This document shows positions 1 through 12,326 of a stretch of 64,000 nt of DNA, piece after piece. The stretch lies in contig JAQFVV010006273.1 of NCBI GenBank assembly GCA_028023455.1, positions 1,362,001-1,426,000 of the forward strand, in the 5' to 3' direction. The stretch comes from Epiperipatus broadwayi. Its lineage: Eukaryota; Onychophora; Udeonychophora; Euonychophora; Peripatidae. The notes under the pieces were generated by a model. That model was not told the DNA's origin, ran no database searches, and saw nothing but the letters and a program-made list of their open reading frames with translations. Positions within the stretch are counted from its first letter, which is position 1; each line of letters opens with the position of its first letter. The position numbers and the translations under genes are program-made.

Positions 1-2797
1 AATCTTAATGATTAATCAAAGTAAACTATAGTTTATTAGTTGATATTGTGAAATTGGTAAATATTTAAGTGTCCCTGTTGGGTGATATATATTAAAATTT
101 GTCTATTTAGAAATTCATTTATAGATTCATTAAACCACCTAACTACTCTGAAATATTATATTAGAAAATCTGTAGAGATTCTAACCAGTAAATAAATTCA
201 AGTATATTTATTAACTCCTTTAAGTTTGCCACTATTTTCTGTTTGAACACAACCCCATATGTTAATAATTGTTGAAATGCACCGAAAAATGCTATAATAT
301 ATCATAATGACAATTCTAGAGATATCATTCAGGTATAATTTTAAGTCATTACGAATCCTTTATGAACCTTTATTTTACTAATGGTTATTAGATTTTGTTA
401 TAATCGTAATCTAAGATTGATCATATAATATCAGAGAGAAAAAAAGAATGGACTTTACTTATGTAGACTGCTGCAAGTGATGAAGAGAGAAATAGGCGAT
501 CAAGTAATGAGGCTGAGAAATTGTCAACAATACAATCAGTAAGAACTGTTTAGTACTGAGAAGTGGAATAAAAATGATAGTTTGCATAAATGTTGCATGG
601 AAAATGCATGTAATCATTTAGAGTTTATTACATTGTGAAATTAAAAAATAAATATAATGACATCTTTGGTTTTAATGATGTATTATGAAAATGTCAGGAA
701 AGTAGTATTAATATTTGAATACATGTATAATTATAACAAAGCCAATAATTCTTAAAGATAAATCAGACCAGAGACATTTTTCAAATTAAACAAGATAATG
801 ATGCCCATTGCTGGTCTGTCATTCATCTATTTTTTTGAATAAGCCAAAATATGACCATGTTTCAGAATTGTACATTATTGAAAAGCAAATGAATTAAAAC
901 AGAAAAAAATTAGTTTGTGAACTTTTAATTGTGGATTAATATCTTTAATATTCATTATGGTTACCACAAGCAAGGCTGAATCCATAAGTAAAAAGTTAAG
1001 ATCTAGGTTTTATTGTCACAATAGGTTAATTGAGTAATATGGTTAGATGATTTAGTGAAGATATAGTGGAGATATCAGGATCATTGTAGAAGTTAGAATT
1101 TAGGAAATAATTTTGTCTTTAAGAAGAATGCAGTCTTGATATTATATGTCAACCATTTACTTTCACTCCTTTAGCTTCCCATTGTAATCCCCAAAATTAC
1201 ATATGGCCAATACATACATACACTAAGAGATATACACACACAGTTCAACTGTTAAATAAAAATTATATGGAAAACATAATGGACTTATTTGACATTTGAA
1301 AAATTATAACATTTACCCCCCCCACACACTTTTCAAGCAAGCCGTAAGATATGCAATTGTAAAATAACTATTTTAATGAAAATGAAGACAATTTCATTTT
1401 TCCATTAAAATTGTCTTCATTTTCATTAAAATAGTTATTTTACAATTGCATATCTTACGGCTTGTTTCAGAAGTGTGTGTGGGGGGGGGGTAAATGTTAT
1501 AATTTTTCAAATGTCAAATAAGTCCATGATGTTTTCCATGTAATTTTTATTTAACAGTCGAACTGTGTGTGTATATCTCTTAGTGTATGTATGTATTGGC
1601 CATATGTAATTTTGGGGATTACAATGGGAAGCTAAAGGAGTGAAAGTAAATGGTTGACATATAATATCAAGACTGCATTCTTCTTAAAGACAAAATTATT
1701 TCCTAAATTCTAACTTCTACAATGATCCTGATATCTCCACTATATCTTCACTAAATCATCTAACCATATTACTCAATTAACCTATTGTGACAATAAAACC
1801 TAGATCTTAACTTTTTACTTATGGATTCAGCCTTGCTTGTGGTAACCATAATGAATATTAAAGATATTAATCCACAATTAAAAGTTCACAAACTAATTTT
1901 TTTCTGTTTTAATTCATTTGCTTTTCAATAATGTACAATTCTGAAACATGGTCATATTTTGGCTTATTCAAAAAAATAGATGAATGACAGACCAGCAATG
2001 GGCATTGTTTAATTTGAAAAATGTCTCTGGTCTGATTTATCTTTAAGAATTATTGGCTTTGTTATAATTATACATGTATTCAAATATTAATACTACTTTC
2101 TTGACATTTTCATAATACATCATTAAAACCAAAGATGTCATTATATTTATTTTTTAATTTCACAATGTAATAAACTCTAAATGATTACATGCATTTTCCA
2201 TGCAACATTTATGCAAACTATCATTTTTATTCCACTTCTCAGTACTAAACAGTTCTTACTGATTGTATTGTTGACAATTTCTCAGCCTCATTACTTGATC
2301 GCCTATTTCTCTCTTCATCACTTGCAGCAGTCTACATAAGTAAAGTCCATTCTTTTTTTCTCTCTGATATTATATGATCAATCTTAGATTACGATTATAA
2401 CAAAATCTAATAACCATTAGTAAAATAAAGGTTCATAAAGGATTCGTAATGACTTAAAATTATACCTGAATGATATCTCTAGAATTGTCATTATGATATA
2501 TTATAGCATTTTTCGGTGCATTTCAACAATTATTAACATATGGGGTTGTGTTCAAACAGAAAATAGTGGCAAACTTAAAGGAGTTAATAAATATACTTGA
2601 ATTTATTTACTGGTTAGAATCTCTACAGATTTTCTAATATAATATTTCAGAGTAGTTAGATGGTTTAATGAATCTATAAATGAATTTCTAAATAGACAAA
2701 TTTTAATATATATCACCCAACAGGGACACTTAAATATTTACCAATTTCACAATATCAACTAATAAACTATAGTTTACTTTGATTAATCATTAAGATT
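1..2797. repeat. Giant near-perfect inverted repeat, arms of about 1.39 kb
   Basis: The first 1394 bases are repeated as the reverse complement up to 2797, around a loop of about 13 bases at 1395-1407. Differences are few. Examples are an indel of about 9 bases near 795-805 / 2008 and unequal C/G runs at 1316-1323 / 1481-1490. The left arm begins at base 1, so the true palindrome may be longer. No gene is recognised in the arms apart from a LINE fragment. It may be a recent inverted duplication, a foldback element or an assembly foldback. Confidence 0.93.
1611..1653 (+). mobile_element. LINE fragment inside the giant palindrome (mirrored at 1151-1195)
   Basis: The stretch TGGGAAGCTAAAGGAGTGAA, continuing to 1653, matches the RT region of LINE copy A at about 5919-5950 with one mismatch in the core. 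It would encode a WEAEGVKVN-type motif just before the catalytic RT aspartates. The mirror copy lies in the left arm. The palindrome therefore includes old LINE sequence and was formed after that insertion. Confidence 0.6.
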
Positions 2798-3439
2798 TGA
2801 TTTAATGCAAGAAATTTTCTACACTCAGGAGGTTACAAATTTATTGCCATCCTTAATTACTTAAGTAGATTTTCATACTTGCAACAACTGTTTATATGAT
2901 ATACTTATTCATGATGAATTACAGATTTTTTTCTGTTTATTAATCAACTTTGAAAATTCTCTTTAAAAAAATCTTATATCTTTTAAGTTTTCTTGAAGCT
3001 AGATATCCAACCTATTTCTTCCATACCATCAGTGGCTTCATTACACATTTAATATTCAATTCTTATTGCAATCATCTACAATAACTTTGTGTACATTTAC
3101 CCACTATGCCTATAGAATATGTCCAGATATTATTGAGAACCTTTATAATTTTTTTTTTTTTTTGCTAGACATATAATAAAAATGACATTCTATTTTTGGT
3201 CTTAACTTAAGACTGTAATTTTGCTTTTCTGAGATTCAGTTCAACTTTACAAAAATTTTCATAGATCTGATAGAAATGCCATTTAGCTTAATTCCAAATT
3301 ATCAATCAGTATTAACTATAAAGTAGCATTTACCTTTATAGTTCCTTGGTTCTAATGTATTTTGTACTTATTCAACTAAAAAATTCTATCAATTTTTTTA
3401 TATATACATAGATTACTTTGGGTCCTAAAAGTGCAGTAT
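2798..3439. other. Intronic spacer, nothing recognised
   Basis: AT-rich sequence between the giant palindrome and LINE copy A, with a T-run near 3150-3163. No exon, RNA gene or repeat was recognised. Confidence 0.5.
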
Positions 3440-3949
3440 AAGAATAATTCCTTTTATCTTGTTTTGGCTGCAGAAAGGAGTTTGCTATTAATTGAAAGGA
3501 AACCCTTTGATTTCTTTTGGAGGCCTTAAAGGAACTGAGCAGGGCAAATTCTTAATGTCCACTCCATATGTTCTTGTCATTGCAGCTGTTATTACTATGT
3601 GATTATTCATATAGTATATAAACATGGATGGGCTGCTCACCAACATGTATTAGCCAGCATGACGAGGTTATTGGATTTTTACCTCTGAGTTTAAGATCAA
3701 GAAACACCATGGACTTTCTTCTCAGTTGCCTGATAAGGCAGAATGAATGCATGTGTAAATGATAAATATTTTTTCCAATATATATATACAATTATGGCAG
3801 ACAAAAATAAATCATGGCCCTTATTCCCAGGAGACTGTAAAGTCAGCAACCAAGGCAGCAGTTGGTGGCCGAAGGTGCTAAGAATCCCCTGATTGTGGAC
3901 CCAGGCTGCCATTTGATGATGAATTTTTTTATTTAGGTATTACTTACAA

Positions 3950-5408
3950 CTGCAGATCACTTTCAAGTGAAGGAAGATTGCAAGAGTTAGAAGAAAAACT
4001 GTCTTATATTAAATGGGACATTATTGGACTTTGTGAAGTTAGAAGAAAAGGTGAAGAAACAATTGTTTTAAATAGTGAACATGTACTCTACTATAAAGGC
4101 ACAAATATTGGAAATACAAGTGGAGTAGGATTCATTATATATAAAAAGTGGAAAAACAACATTGTGGAGACTGATGGTGGATTGGACAGAATGGCAAGAT
4201 TAGTTATACAACTTAATAGCAGATACCAAATGCAGATAATTCAGATTTATGTCCCAACAAGTTCTCAAAGTGATGAAATAGTAGAAGATTTTTATATGGA
4301 TGCACAAAAGGCTTTTGATCAGAGTAAACAACATTTTAAAATTGTTATGGGAGACTTTAATGCTAGAATTGGTAAATAAATGAAAGATGAAAGTGCTGTA
4401 GGTAATTTTGGTTATGGTAATAGAAATGAGAGAGAACATAGACTTGTGGAGTTTGCTGAAAAAGGAAAACTTTATATGATGAATTATTATTTTGAGAAAA
4501 ATGTTAAAAGGAAATGGACATGGAAGCATCCAAATGAAGGTACAGCAGAATTGGATTATATTTTGACTAACAGAAATTACATATTTCAAGATTGCAATGT
4601 TTTTAATAAATTTAACAGAGGAAGTGGCCATCGATTAGTAAGATGTGAAATACATGTTAATGCAAAACTAGAGAGACAAAAATTATTAAGAAAAACAATA
4701 TTTACAGTTGATATTCCTAATTTTCAGAAACATTCTAATGAATTTAAATTAGAACTTACAAATAGGTTTCAAGAATTAGTAGATTTTGAACATGATTCAC
4801 ATTTGAATGAAATTAATATAAAAACAACTGATACACTTTTAAACACTGCAACAAAAATAGCTGGTTGTATAAAGCAGCACTTGACCAATAACATTTCTAC
4901 TGAGACTAGTGAATTTCTGAAGAAAAGAATGAATATGAAGATATACAAAAATGATGTGTTAAAAAGAATTGAATATCTCGAAATTTGTAAAATGATGTGG
5001 AAAAGAATTGAAAATGATATAAGAAAGTATAACTGTGAACTAGCAAGGAAAGCAGTAGAAGAGAATGAAAGTCTCAAGAGTGTAAAACAACATTTTTGTA
5101 TTGATAGGAAATTTATATCTGCAATAAGAAAAAAAGCTACAATTATTACTAAAAAGAGAGATGACATCATGAAATGGATAGAAGACTTTTATCAAGAATT
5201 ATATAGTAATAAAGAACAAATACCTCCTATATCTATTACATCTTTTGAATTGCCCATAATTTTAAATGAAGAAGTGAGACATACAATTAAATATATGAAG
5301 AAAGAAAAGGCTCCAGGTAATGGTAGAATTATAATTGATATATTAAAAGAAGCAGGTGAAAAAAAAATATATTTTTTTAGCAATGTTATATACCAAATGT
5401 CTAAATGA
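3950..5408 (+). pseudogene. LINE copy A endonuclease plus N-terminal RT region, broken
   Basis: The reading starts around YNCRSLSSEGRLQELEEKL (the Asn of the EN active site). It continues IGLCEVRRKGEE (catalytic Glu), PTSSQSDE and VMGDFNARIGK (Asp/Asn pair), then hits TAA at 4377-4379. The same frame resumes at ATG 4381 with SAVGNFGYG, a SGHRLV motif near the end of EN, and a linker ending EKAPGNGRI, the start of the RT. The stop splits the endonuclease domain, so this copy cannot encode it whole. Fragment C shares the same stop, while copy B has a Glu codon there. There is a frameshift near 5356-5408 at an A-run. Confidence 0.85.
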
Positions 5409-5739
5409 TAAAGATGTGCCAGATGATTGGAAAAATGCAGTATTAATATTAATATTTAAAAAAGGTGATAAAGAAGATATTAGAAATTACAGACCTATCA
5501 GCCGTTTATCAGTTACATACAAAATTTTTACCAAGATAATTACAACTCGTCTGCAGAGAACATTGGATTTCCACCAACCAAGAGAACAAACTGGATTTAA
5601 AAGTGGTTTTAGTACAGGATATTATATCCAGGGATTGAGAAAAGTTATAGAAAGGACAAATGAATATCAGTTGCCATTATGTTTTGGATTTCTAGATTAT
5701 GAAAAGGCATTTGAATGTAAACGTTTCTTCAGTGATTAA
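5356..5739 (+). pseudogene. LINE copy A reverse transcriptase core, broken
   Basis: In a shifted frame this continues VPDDWKNAVLILIFKKGDKE, NYRPISRLSVTYKIFTKII, QTGFKSGFSTG and GFLDYEKAFE, which are RT fingers and palm motifs up to motif A. It then frameshifts at about 5720. Beyond it, fragments in other frames continue to about 6200. They include the FSDD palm motif and a YGSETWILNR-type C-terminal block. Target-primed reverse transcription is the known role of the family. This copy is dead. Confidence 0.85.
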
Positions 5740-6299
5740 ACCATTGGATCATCAAGGTATATTGTCATATTTTAAAGAATATTTATAAAAATGTAACAGC
5801 AACAATTAGATTATATACTGATACAGTAAAAGTCAACATTGAGGAGAGTGTAAGACAGGGTGACTCCATATCTCCAAAACGTTTTACAGCAGTGCTGCAA
5901 GAAGTATTTTGTGGATTAAAATGGGAAGCTGAAGGAGTGAAAGTAAATGATTATTTAAGTCATTAAAATTTTTCAGATGATGTAGTTGTTTTTGCTAATA
6001 ATGCAGATGAAATTAATCATAGAATTAAACTTGGTTGGAGTGCTTTTAGTAGAAATAACTTGATACTAAAAGGAAATATGCCTATGTGTTTGTAAAGAAA
6101 GATTTTTAATAAATGTGTTTTACCTGTTCTTATTTATGGATCTGAGACTTGGATACTTAATAGAAGAGCAATACAGACTTCAGACCACTCAAAGAAGTAT
6201 GGAGAGATGTATATTGGGAGTAACAAGAAGAGATCGAAAACGCAATATTGTTTTCTCTCCAGTAATTTAAAAATATTTATTGTGTAAGAGATCTTCGAA

Positions 6300-7060
6300 T
6301 TATTGTTCGCGCACGTAACAAAACGCAAATTTATTTTTTTAAAATAACACGTTTGCGAAATAAAAGATCTATAAACAGAAATGTAATTTGTATTACTTTA
6401 GTAGTTGCTTGAAATATTATTTTAAAGTATAAAAAAAAAAGTTTTACAAACAATTACTTTTCAAACTAACGATTTTTAGCAGTTTGAAAGATTGAAGTAA
6501 AACGGAAGTGGTAAAATAAAAAAATAAAAAACATTTTTACAGAAAAAAAAAAGATCGATTTTTAAAATAAAATAATTTAAAAATATATAGATTTATCAGA
6601 GAGTGAAACTCAATGTAAGAATATTAAATTTTAAAGCAGATTTAAATAGTTATGGTTTTCTATATTATTCACACCTTCACATTACTCGCTATGTTTGTGT
6701 TAAGAATGTGGATGTAAACCAGAACTAGTAAGCGAGTGTAAATATCGCTTCTAAACGGTGCCGTTTTTCCCGCGCATAGCATGGAGTAACAGCGCCACCT
6801 AGTGGGCTAGATTGCTGGCTGATTGCTGTTTAGCAGACGATGTAAGCTGGATCGGTTTACCTATGGCTAACCGCCACCAAGCGGGCAATAGTGCTGGCAG
6901 CTACTTGGCATAAGGTTACTGTTCGTACACATGGTGAACAGCGCCATCTAGCGGCTGGAACTTTGCGTCGTCTGCTTTTGGGCCCCTACTCTGGATACTT
7001 CTGTGGTTGACATGGAAATAGCGCCTCTGGTGGCCACATGGGATGTAAGTCACAACTACC
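6300..7060. mobile_element. Half of a foldback element with CTCF-like motifs
   Basis: The right part (about 6600-7055) is homologous to the right arm of the palindrome at 30667-31177, and 6330-6600 resembles that element's T/A-rich centre. The matching left arm is missing. It is locally GC-rich compared with its surroundings. Four motifs of the AGCGCC(A/T)(C/T)C... type sit at 6790, 6871, 6939 and 7019. It abuts the decayed 3' end of LINE copy A. Confidence 0.7.
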
Positions 7061-10000
7061 ATAAATAATAACAATAAGACAAAAAAAATATATTAACTAG
7101 TGATGATGAGTAGATGGTTGAAAGAATAGAGGTATAGGATGTAAGGTTTATAGCATGTATGCTGTCTATTGAAAATATTTGTATGATTAAGCCTTTTCTC
7201 TGGAAAAGACATCTAAACTGCAAGTGTGGATATGTGTTCAAATTTCCTACATAAATTTAATGACGGTGAAATACTAGTCAAGAGATATCCTGGGATCACT
7301 GCAGCGTAGCTGATAGAAAAAAATTCCCAGTGAAAGGGCAAATATATAATAATGATTGAATTCAAGGCAGATGTTCAGTAGTTTCCCTGACATTCACAAT
7401 GCTACCCAAACCAAGAGTCATTGGTTATTAATCTTATCTTGCACAATTTGGCTCACAATGTGGTTCCAACACCCTTGAGAAATTAAAATACAATCTAGTT
7501 AATATTTAATCAGTTTACTCTAGTATTGAAAAATGTGATTTACTGCTTCACTTGCCTAATCTCTAGCTCATTGTGAAGATTATGTGTAAAATAAATAAAT
7601 AAAATTATAATGTTAAAGTTTAATGTAGAAATGAAATCACCCAATATTAAAAGTATGAATTGACATCTTATTTCTGATCCGATAAGAGGTCAATGTATCA
7701 TTCGCAAAGCAAGCTACATAAATGACTACAACATGTGAAAATAAAGATGATGATAAAAAGCAACCTTATTTTTAAAAAAAAAACAGTTTTAAAAATAATA
7801 ATAAAAAGATTTCTTTTTAGTTCGCAAATTTTTAAATTTGCTTACATTCTTTCAAAATTTAAAGTTAAAATATGATTTTAAAAAAAACATTCAAGTTTTA
7901 TTTCACTAGAATGTCATAATTATATATATAAATAAAAACATTAAAATACATTTTAAACAATGAACAGTTCAAGTAAACTCTCTCATGCATGTTCACTTTC
8001 GTTTTAATCTGTTTTTTATTTTGTTCAGCAGCCAAGTTATAAATAAGTCAGTATTATAAAGTGACCCTGATGATATCTTGCTGAATTCATGGTGTGTGTA
8101 CTATTTGTCTGGATACCATGTCGTTCCTAATGAATTACTTATTCAAAGTCTGATAAGTAATCGAAGTAGAACTCCATGTTGTAATATTTATATTATGTCT
8201 AAATCAATATATGTTAAGTGGAAGCCCTCTCTCTCTCATGGAATATATGTGCTTGAAGAGAGGTGAAATAATGTGACCCAGGTTCTTCAAAAATGTAAAT
8301 AGCTAATAAAAGTTTAAAAAAAAAAAAAAAAAAAATCTTGGAATTTACTAAAATGGATTCTATAAGGTCCAATAAAGCAAAAATATACCAAAATGAAGTC
8401 CATAATATAAAAATAAATAGAAAGAAAGGAGAAACCAAAATGATAGTGGTTAAGCTTAATTTAAGGATTTACAATTAGAGACTCTAAAAAAAAAACTTAT
8501 AACTGAAAACTCTAATAAAAGAATTTACAATTGGGGAGTCGAATAAAATGATTTATAACCAGAGATTACACCTAGAGGATAGTAATATTCATAAATATTT
8601 ATTTATGCATGTATTGATATACTATTTTATATTTTATTTTATTCAATAATGTAATAATATTTGTATTAATGTATAACATTAAGTTTAACAGAATAATATA
8701 TGACAGTTATTGCATAATAACCATATTTTTTTTTGTTATATTTATTAATCTAGCCTCCTGTCTCTCTTATCATAAATTCTTACCATTTGAATATTAATAA
8801 ATTATATATCATAATGTGAATGAATTGCTTGTATTAATACTGTTTGATTAAAATAATAAATTAACTTTGTAATAGCTTGTGAGATAAGATTTCATAGTCA
8901 ATCAAGTTAGTCGTAGTATGATTTAACAATGCTGATGGTGTATGATCTCCCATGGATTTTCCCAGTATTGGGTAGCGCTCTGGTTTAAACCTAACATAAA
9001 TTCTGAATCCATAGAGAATTAATTTCCTTTCAACTAATTAGGAGTGATTTAATGGTCTTGAAAGGTGGCCATGGTCTATAATATTTTATAAATATAACCA
9101 TGTCAGACCATTAGTATAGTTTATAATTTAAATAAATTATATTTCACCATTTATAACATCTCTAAGTTGCTTGGATTTAAAGCATGAGATCACAAAAAAA
9201 AGTATTTTTGATTGAAATCACTAATTTTTCAAATTCTAGAGATCATTACAATATGTATATATAAACACACATACACAGTACATGTAATCTCTAATATAAA
9301 CATATTTTATTCATCACAATGGCTTTATACGCTATGTACAGCATATAATTTTCAGATATTTACTACCATTTCTTTTTTACCCTTTAATATCTAATGTGAA
9401 TAGTTCTTTACATAATATAAAATTTATTTTAAACAAGGTAAATCTAATTTGTATTTGAATAACTAACTAATCCACAAGAGAAAATTTCTATTTTGTGCAT
9501 AAAAATTGTAATAAAAATTTTACTGTTTATCTTTATTATATTATGGTTTTAGAAGCAAATTCTTCCAAATGATCAATTTTCATCATTTTTTTTTTTTTAA
9601 GTTTTTTAAAAAAAAGCAATCAAACAAATGAAGTTTGCATAACATGATGAGGGAAGAAAATTTCAACATTATTTTATATGGACTTGATAAGTGAAGGTAG
9701 ATGCTTTTAAACTGTAAAAAAATAGGGTTAAAATATCATTTGAAATACAAATGAAAAAACTGAATTTCTTTTTTTAATCATATTATGAGATAAAACTAAT
9801 TCATAAAAAAAAAAGCACCAACAACGAAATGAATGAACTGCATCATCAAATAATAAATATAATTTTGAACAGATTAAAAATCCAAACACATGACGTCTTT
9901 CTAGACAAATATTATTCATATAATTTTAGGAATTGATGTTGACTTAGATAACAATTAAAAAATAATAATTAAATGATATAAGAAAAATTGATTATTATTA

Positions 10001-10082
10001 GTGCCATTTTTGAGTAAGTACTATAAATATCGATCAATACATTCATGTATACTATCTCTCAGATTTAAACACACATACTTAC
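7061..10082. other. Intronic sequence, no gene recognised
   Basis: About 3 kb between the foldback half and CSE1L exon i. It is AT-rich, with A-runs near 8318-8334 and scattered poly(T) tracts. Short ORFs here are low-complexity and unsupported. I looked for the next CSE1L exon in reverse complement and did not find it. Confidence 0.5.
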
Positions 10083-10219
10083 AATGTTGTTCCATCAGTT
10101 CCCTTTATTGTAAATATTCTTTCCAAAGAATGAGCAGAATATGTATGAACTACCATATTATCAGCTGTTAGCAAGTTAATAATTAGAGGGATACAATTTT
10201 TGATAGTATCCGATGGTAA
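10083..10219 (-). CDS. CSE1L: CSE1L exon i (last exon of the gene in this window)
   Basis: This exon is 137 nt, phase 0 in and phase 2 out. The acceptor is TTTAATAG and the donor is the consensus GTAAGT. It begins LPSDTIKNCIPLIINLLTAD and continues VVHTYSAHSLERIFTIKG, ending TDGTT plus two bases. This matches LINHLQAESIVVHTYAAHALERLFTMRG in vertebrates. The following exon (FTAAEIAPFVEIL-like) is not seen in 1-10082, so the next intron is at least 10 kb. Confidence 0.95.
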
Positions 10220-10433
10220 CTATTAAAAATAAAATAACAATTTTAATGACCATTTATTACTTTTATAATTAAGATAAAAACTATCATAGAAAATATTATT
10301 TACATAGAAAAAATAAACATGATATATATATAATTAAATTCACTTTTTCATAGCTAAAATTTTAAATTGAACACATTGTCTTTTTCATACACATACACAA
10401 AATAAACCTTTATTTGATGTTGTTAATCATGTA

Positions 10434-10709
10434 ATGTATACATTTAGGAGCAATAGATGTGTAAGTATTAGAAGAGATGAGTACATTAATGCAGTAAAAA
10501 AATTCTCAAAATCTTCAACACTTGCTCTCCATGTTTTGGACACTGGACATCGCATAGATTTCTCAAATACTAATATATCCACATGCAATAATCATAACCA
10601 AAGAGAATTTAGGGAAACTACAGAAATATTTAAAAAAAAAACAAATTACATTAACAAACATGATGAAACAATAGAATTGCCGATTATTTGGAAGAGTTTC
10701 TTCAGATGA
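10434..10709 (+). pseudogene. Penelope-like element, C-terminal (GIY-YIG region) remnant
   Basis: This 91-codon reading contains FSKSSTLALHVLDTGHRIDF, then a basic linker ETTEIFKKKTNYINKHDETI and a final ELPIIWKSFF before the stop. The pattern (His)V(x)TGHxIDF, followed about 25 residues later by E(x)xEI, is typical of the end of the GIY-YIG-type endonuclease domain fused to the RT of Penelope-like elements. Only the last part is present; the RT is absent, so this is a 5'-truncated remnant 215 bp from CSE1L exon i. The assignment is by motif memory. Another GIY-YIG family cannot be excluded. Confidence 0.6.
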
Positions 10710-10810
10710 ATAAATATGAAAACAACTGTCAAATTTTAGTCAAACTATTCAACAAGCATGTGATACAAATGTCTCTGCCATAACCATTTAATTATTCCTG
10801 CTTTTCTATC

Positions 10811-10840
10811 CAGTTGAGAGCAAGTGTTATCTTGTTGAAA
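10811..10840 (+). other. Degenerate hammerhead-like core after the Penelope-like remnant
   Basis: About 100 bases after the stop of the Penelope-like remnant, on the same strand, the sequence reads CAGTTGAGAG, a CAAG...CTTG stem around TGTTAT, then TTGAAA and TGTCG. The layout resembles CTGATGA / stem II / GAAA, but the first box is mutated. Penelope-like elements are known to carry hammerhead ribozymes near their ends, which is why it is listed. Confidence 0.3.
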
Positions 10841-10849
10841 TGTCGATAT

Positions 10850-12326
10850 ACTTACTTTAACATTATTTTTTAAACATGGTTGCTCCTGAAAACATGTTTT
10901 ATAAAACATCTTTTGCCCATGAGAACATTCATTTCACTGTATATATATAATATCTATCCATTTTTATAATGAATATTTAAAGTATGCATTCACATCCACC
11001 AACACATACACACATATATATTGAAACAGACATGATTATGTATTGTTATAACATCAGCATTAGATCAGTAATAGAATAATGATAAATAATCAAATGAAGT
11101 ACAATTTCACTAGCAATTATACTATAACTAAATTTTTTAATGATAATGGATATATTATCAAAATTCATCACCCATTTGTAATCCAATTCTATATACTGAT
11201 TAGTTAAAAGGATTATTTGATAAAGATAACATTATTTTTTCTTAAGTAGAATAAATCTTACTTTCGAGAGAAACACATTCATTGATGAGAACTATTTTTA
11301 CAGATTTCATTTAAATCCTTCAATATTGTACTAAAATTCCTTCCCTATTAAGTCTTAAATGGTTATTAAACATTTTATGATATTTATTAATTTTCTTAAA
11401 CATGCTAATACATACCAAGGAGATAAAGGCACACATTTATATCTGGTACTTTAGAATAATTTTATTAATAATAAAAATTTATTAACAGAATGAGCTAAAC
11501 ATATAACACACTCACGTTAAATATCTATCATAGGACTATAAGTTATAATAGATGCAACTGAGAAATATTATATATATCCTTAAATATTATACATATCCTT
11601 CTTTCATCAAAAAGTAAGACTTGACATTTCTCATTTAGTGTCCAACAATTTATATTAAATAACAACTAAATTAATTTATAAAAAATTACTATATCTGCTA
11701 CATTATCTAACTTAAATAATAATTCATCAAAAAAAGACATACTGATTCACAAAATCTTATTAACTGAAATGAGAAAAACAAAATTACTATTTTCTTTCAC
11801 ACAATAGAGTAATATGGGGAAAAGTATAAGATTCTTTTAAAAATAGAAGAAATTTTTTTTTACATGAAACTCTGATGATTTTTAAAAGCATATAAATAAT
11901 TTTATTGTTTATCAAATATGTAATGCTAAGAATATAAACCTATTGTTAGAATAAACAAATTATAATACGGTACTAAGATAATTTACAAGCTAATCACTAA
12001 GGAATCATTGAATAAACTTTTAAATAATACCAATTTTTGTTATATTAAAATTGATTGGCATTGATATAATAAAAAATGGGCATTATTTACAATTTATTTA
12101 AATGATTCTTTGATAATTTAGCTTATGAATTATCTTAGTAGTGTATTTAGACTTATTTGTTGTGTGACTAGATTTACTTGAAACTTTATACTCTTAAGCT
12201 AGAATATTAGGAGATGATAATATACATTTGAGTAAATATTAACAATACTAAACTAAGCCCTTTTTAAACATGTTTTAATAAATATTTGAAAACCAGGCAC
12301 TCTTCACAAACCTGGGAGCTTAATTG
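10850..12326. other. Intronic sequence, no feature recognised
   Basis: AT-rich sequence with short AT microsatellites. Nothing coding or repetitive was recognised. Confidence 0.45.

Larger units (their letters stand above)
3440..6245 (+). mobile_element. RTE-like non-LTR retrotransposon, copy A (decayed)
   Basis: This copy keeps a 5' non-coding region of about 500 bp (3440-3940) that is shared with the minus-strand copy at 43720-43200. An apurinic endonuclease domain and a reverse transcriptase domain follow. The order EN then RT, the GDFNARIG motif, and RT motifs NYRPIS, DYEKAFE and a degraded FSDDVVVFAN at about 5967-6000 mark a non-LTR LINE. Wording of the EN/RT segments resembles the RTE/BovB group. 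Several stops and frameshifts make it inactive. The end near 6245 passes into unrelated foldback sequence. Clade assignment is from memory and was not tested by phylogeny. Confidence 0.85.
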
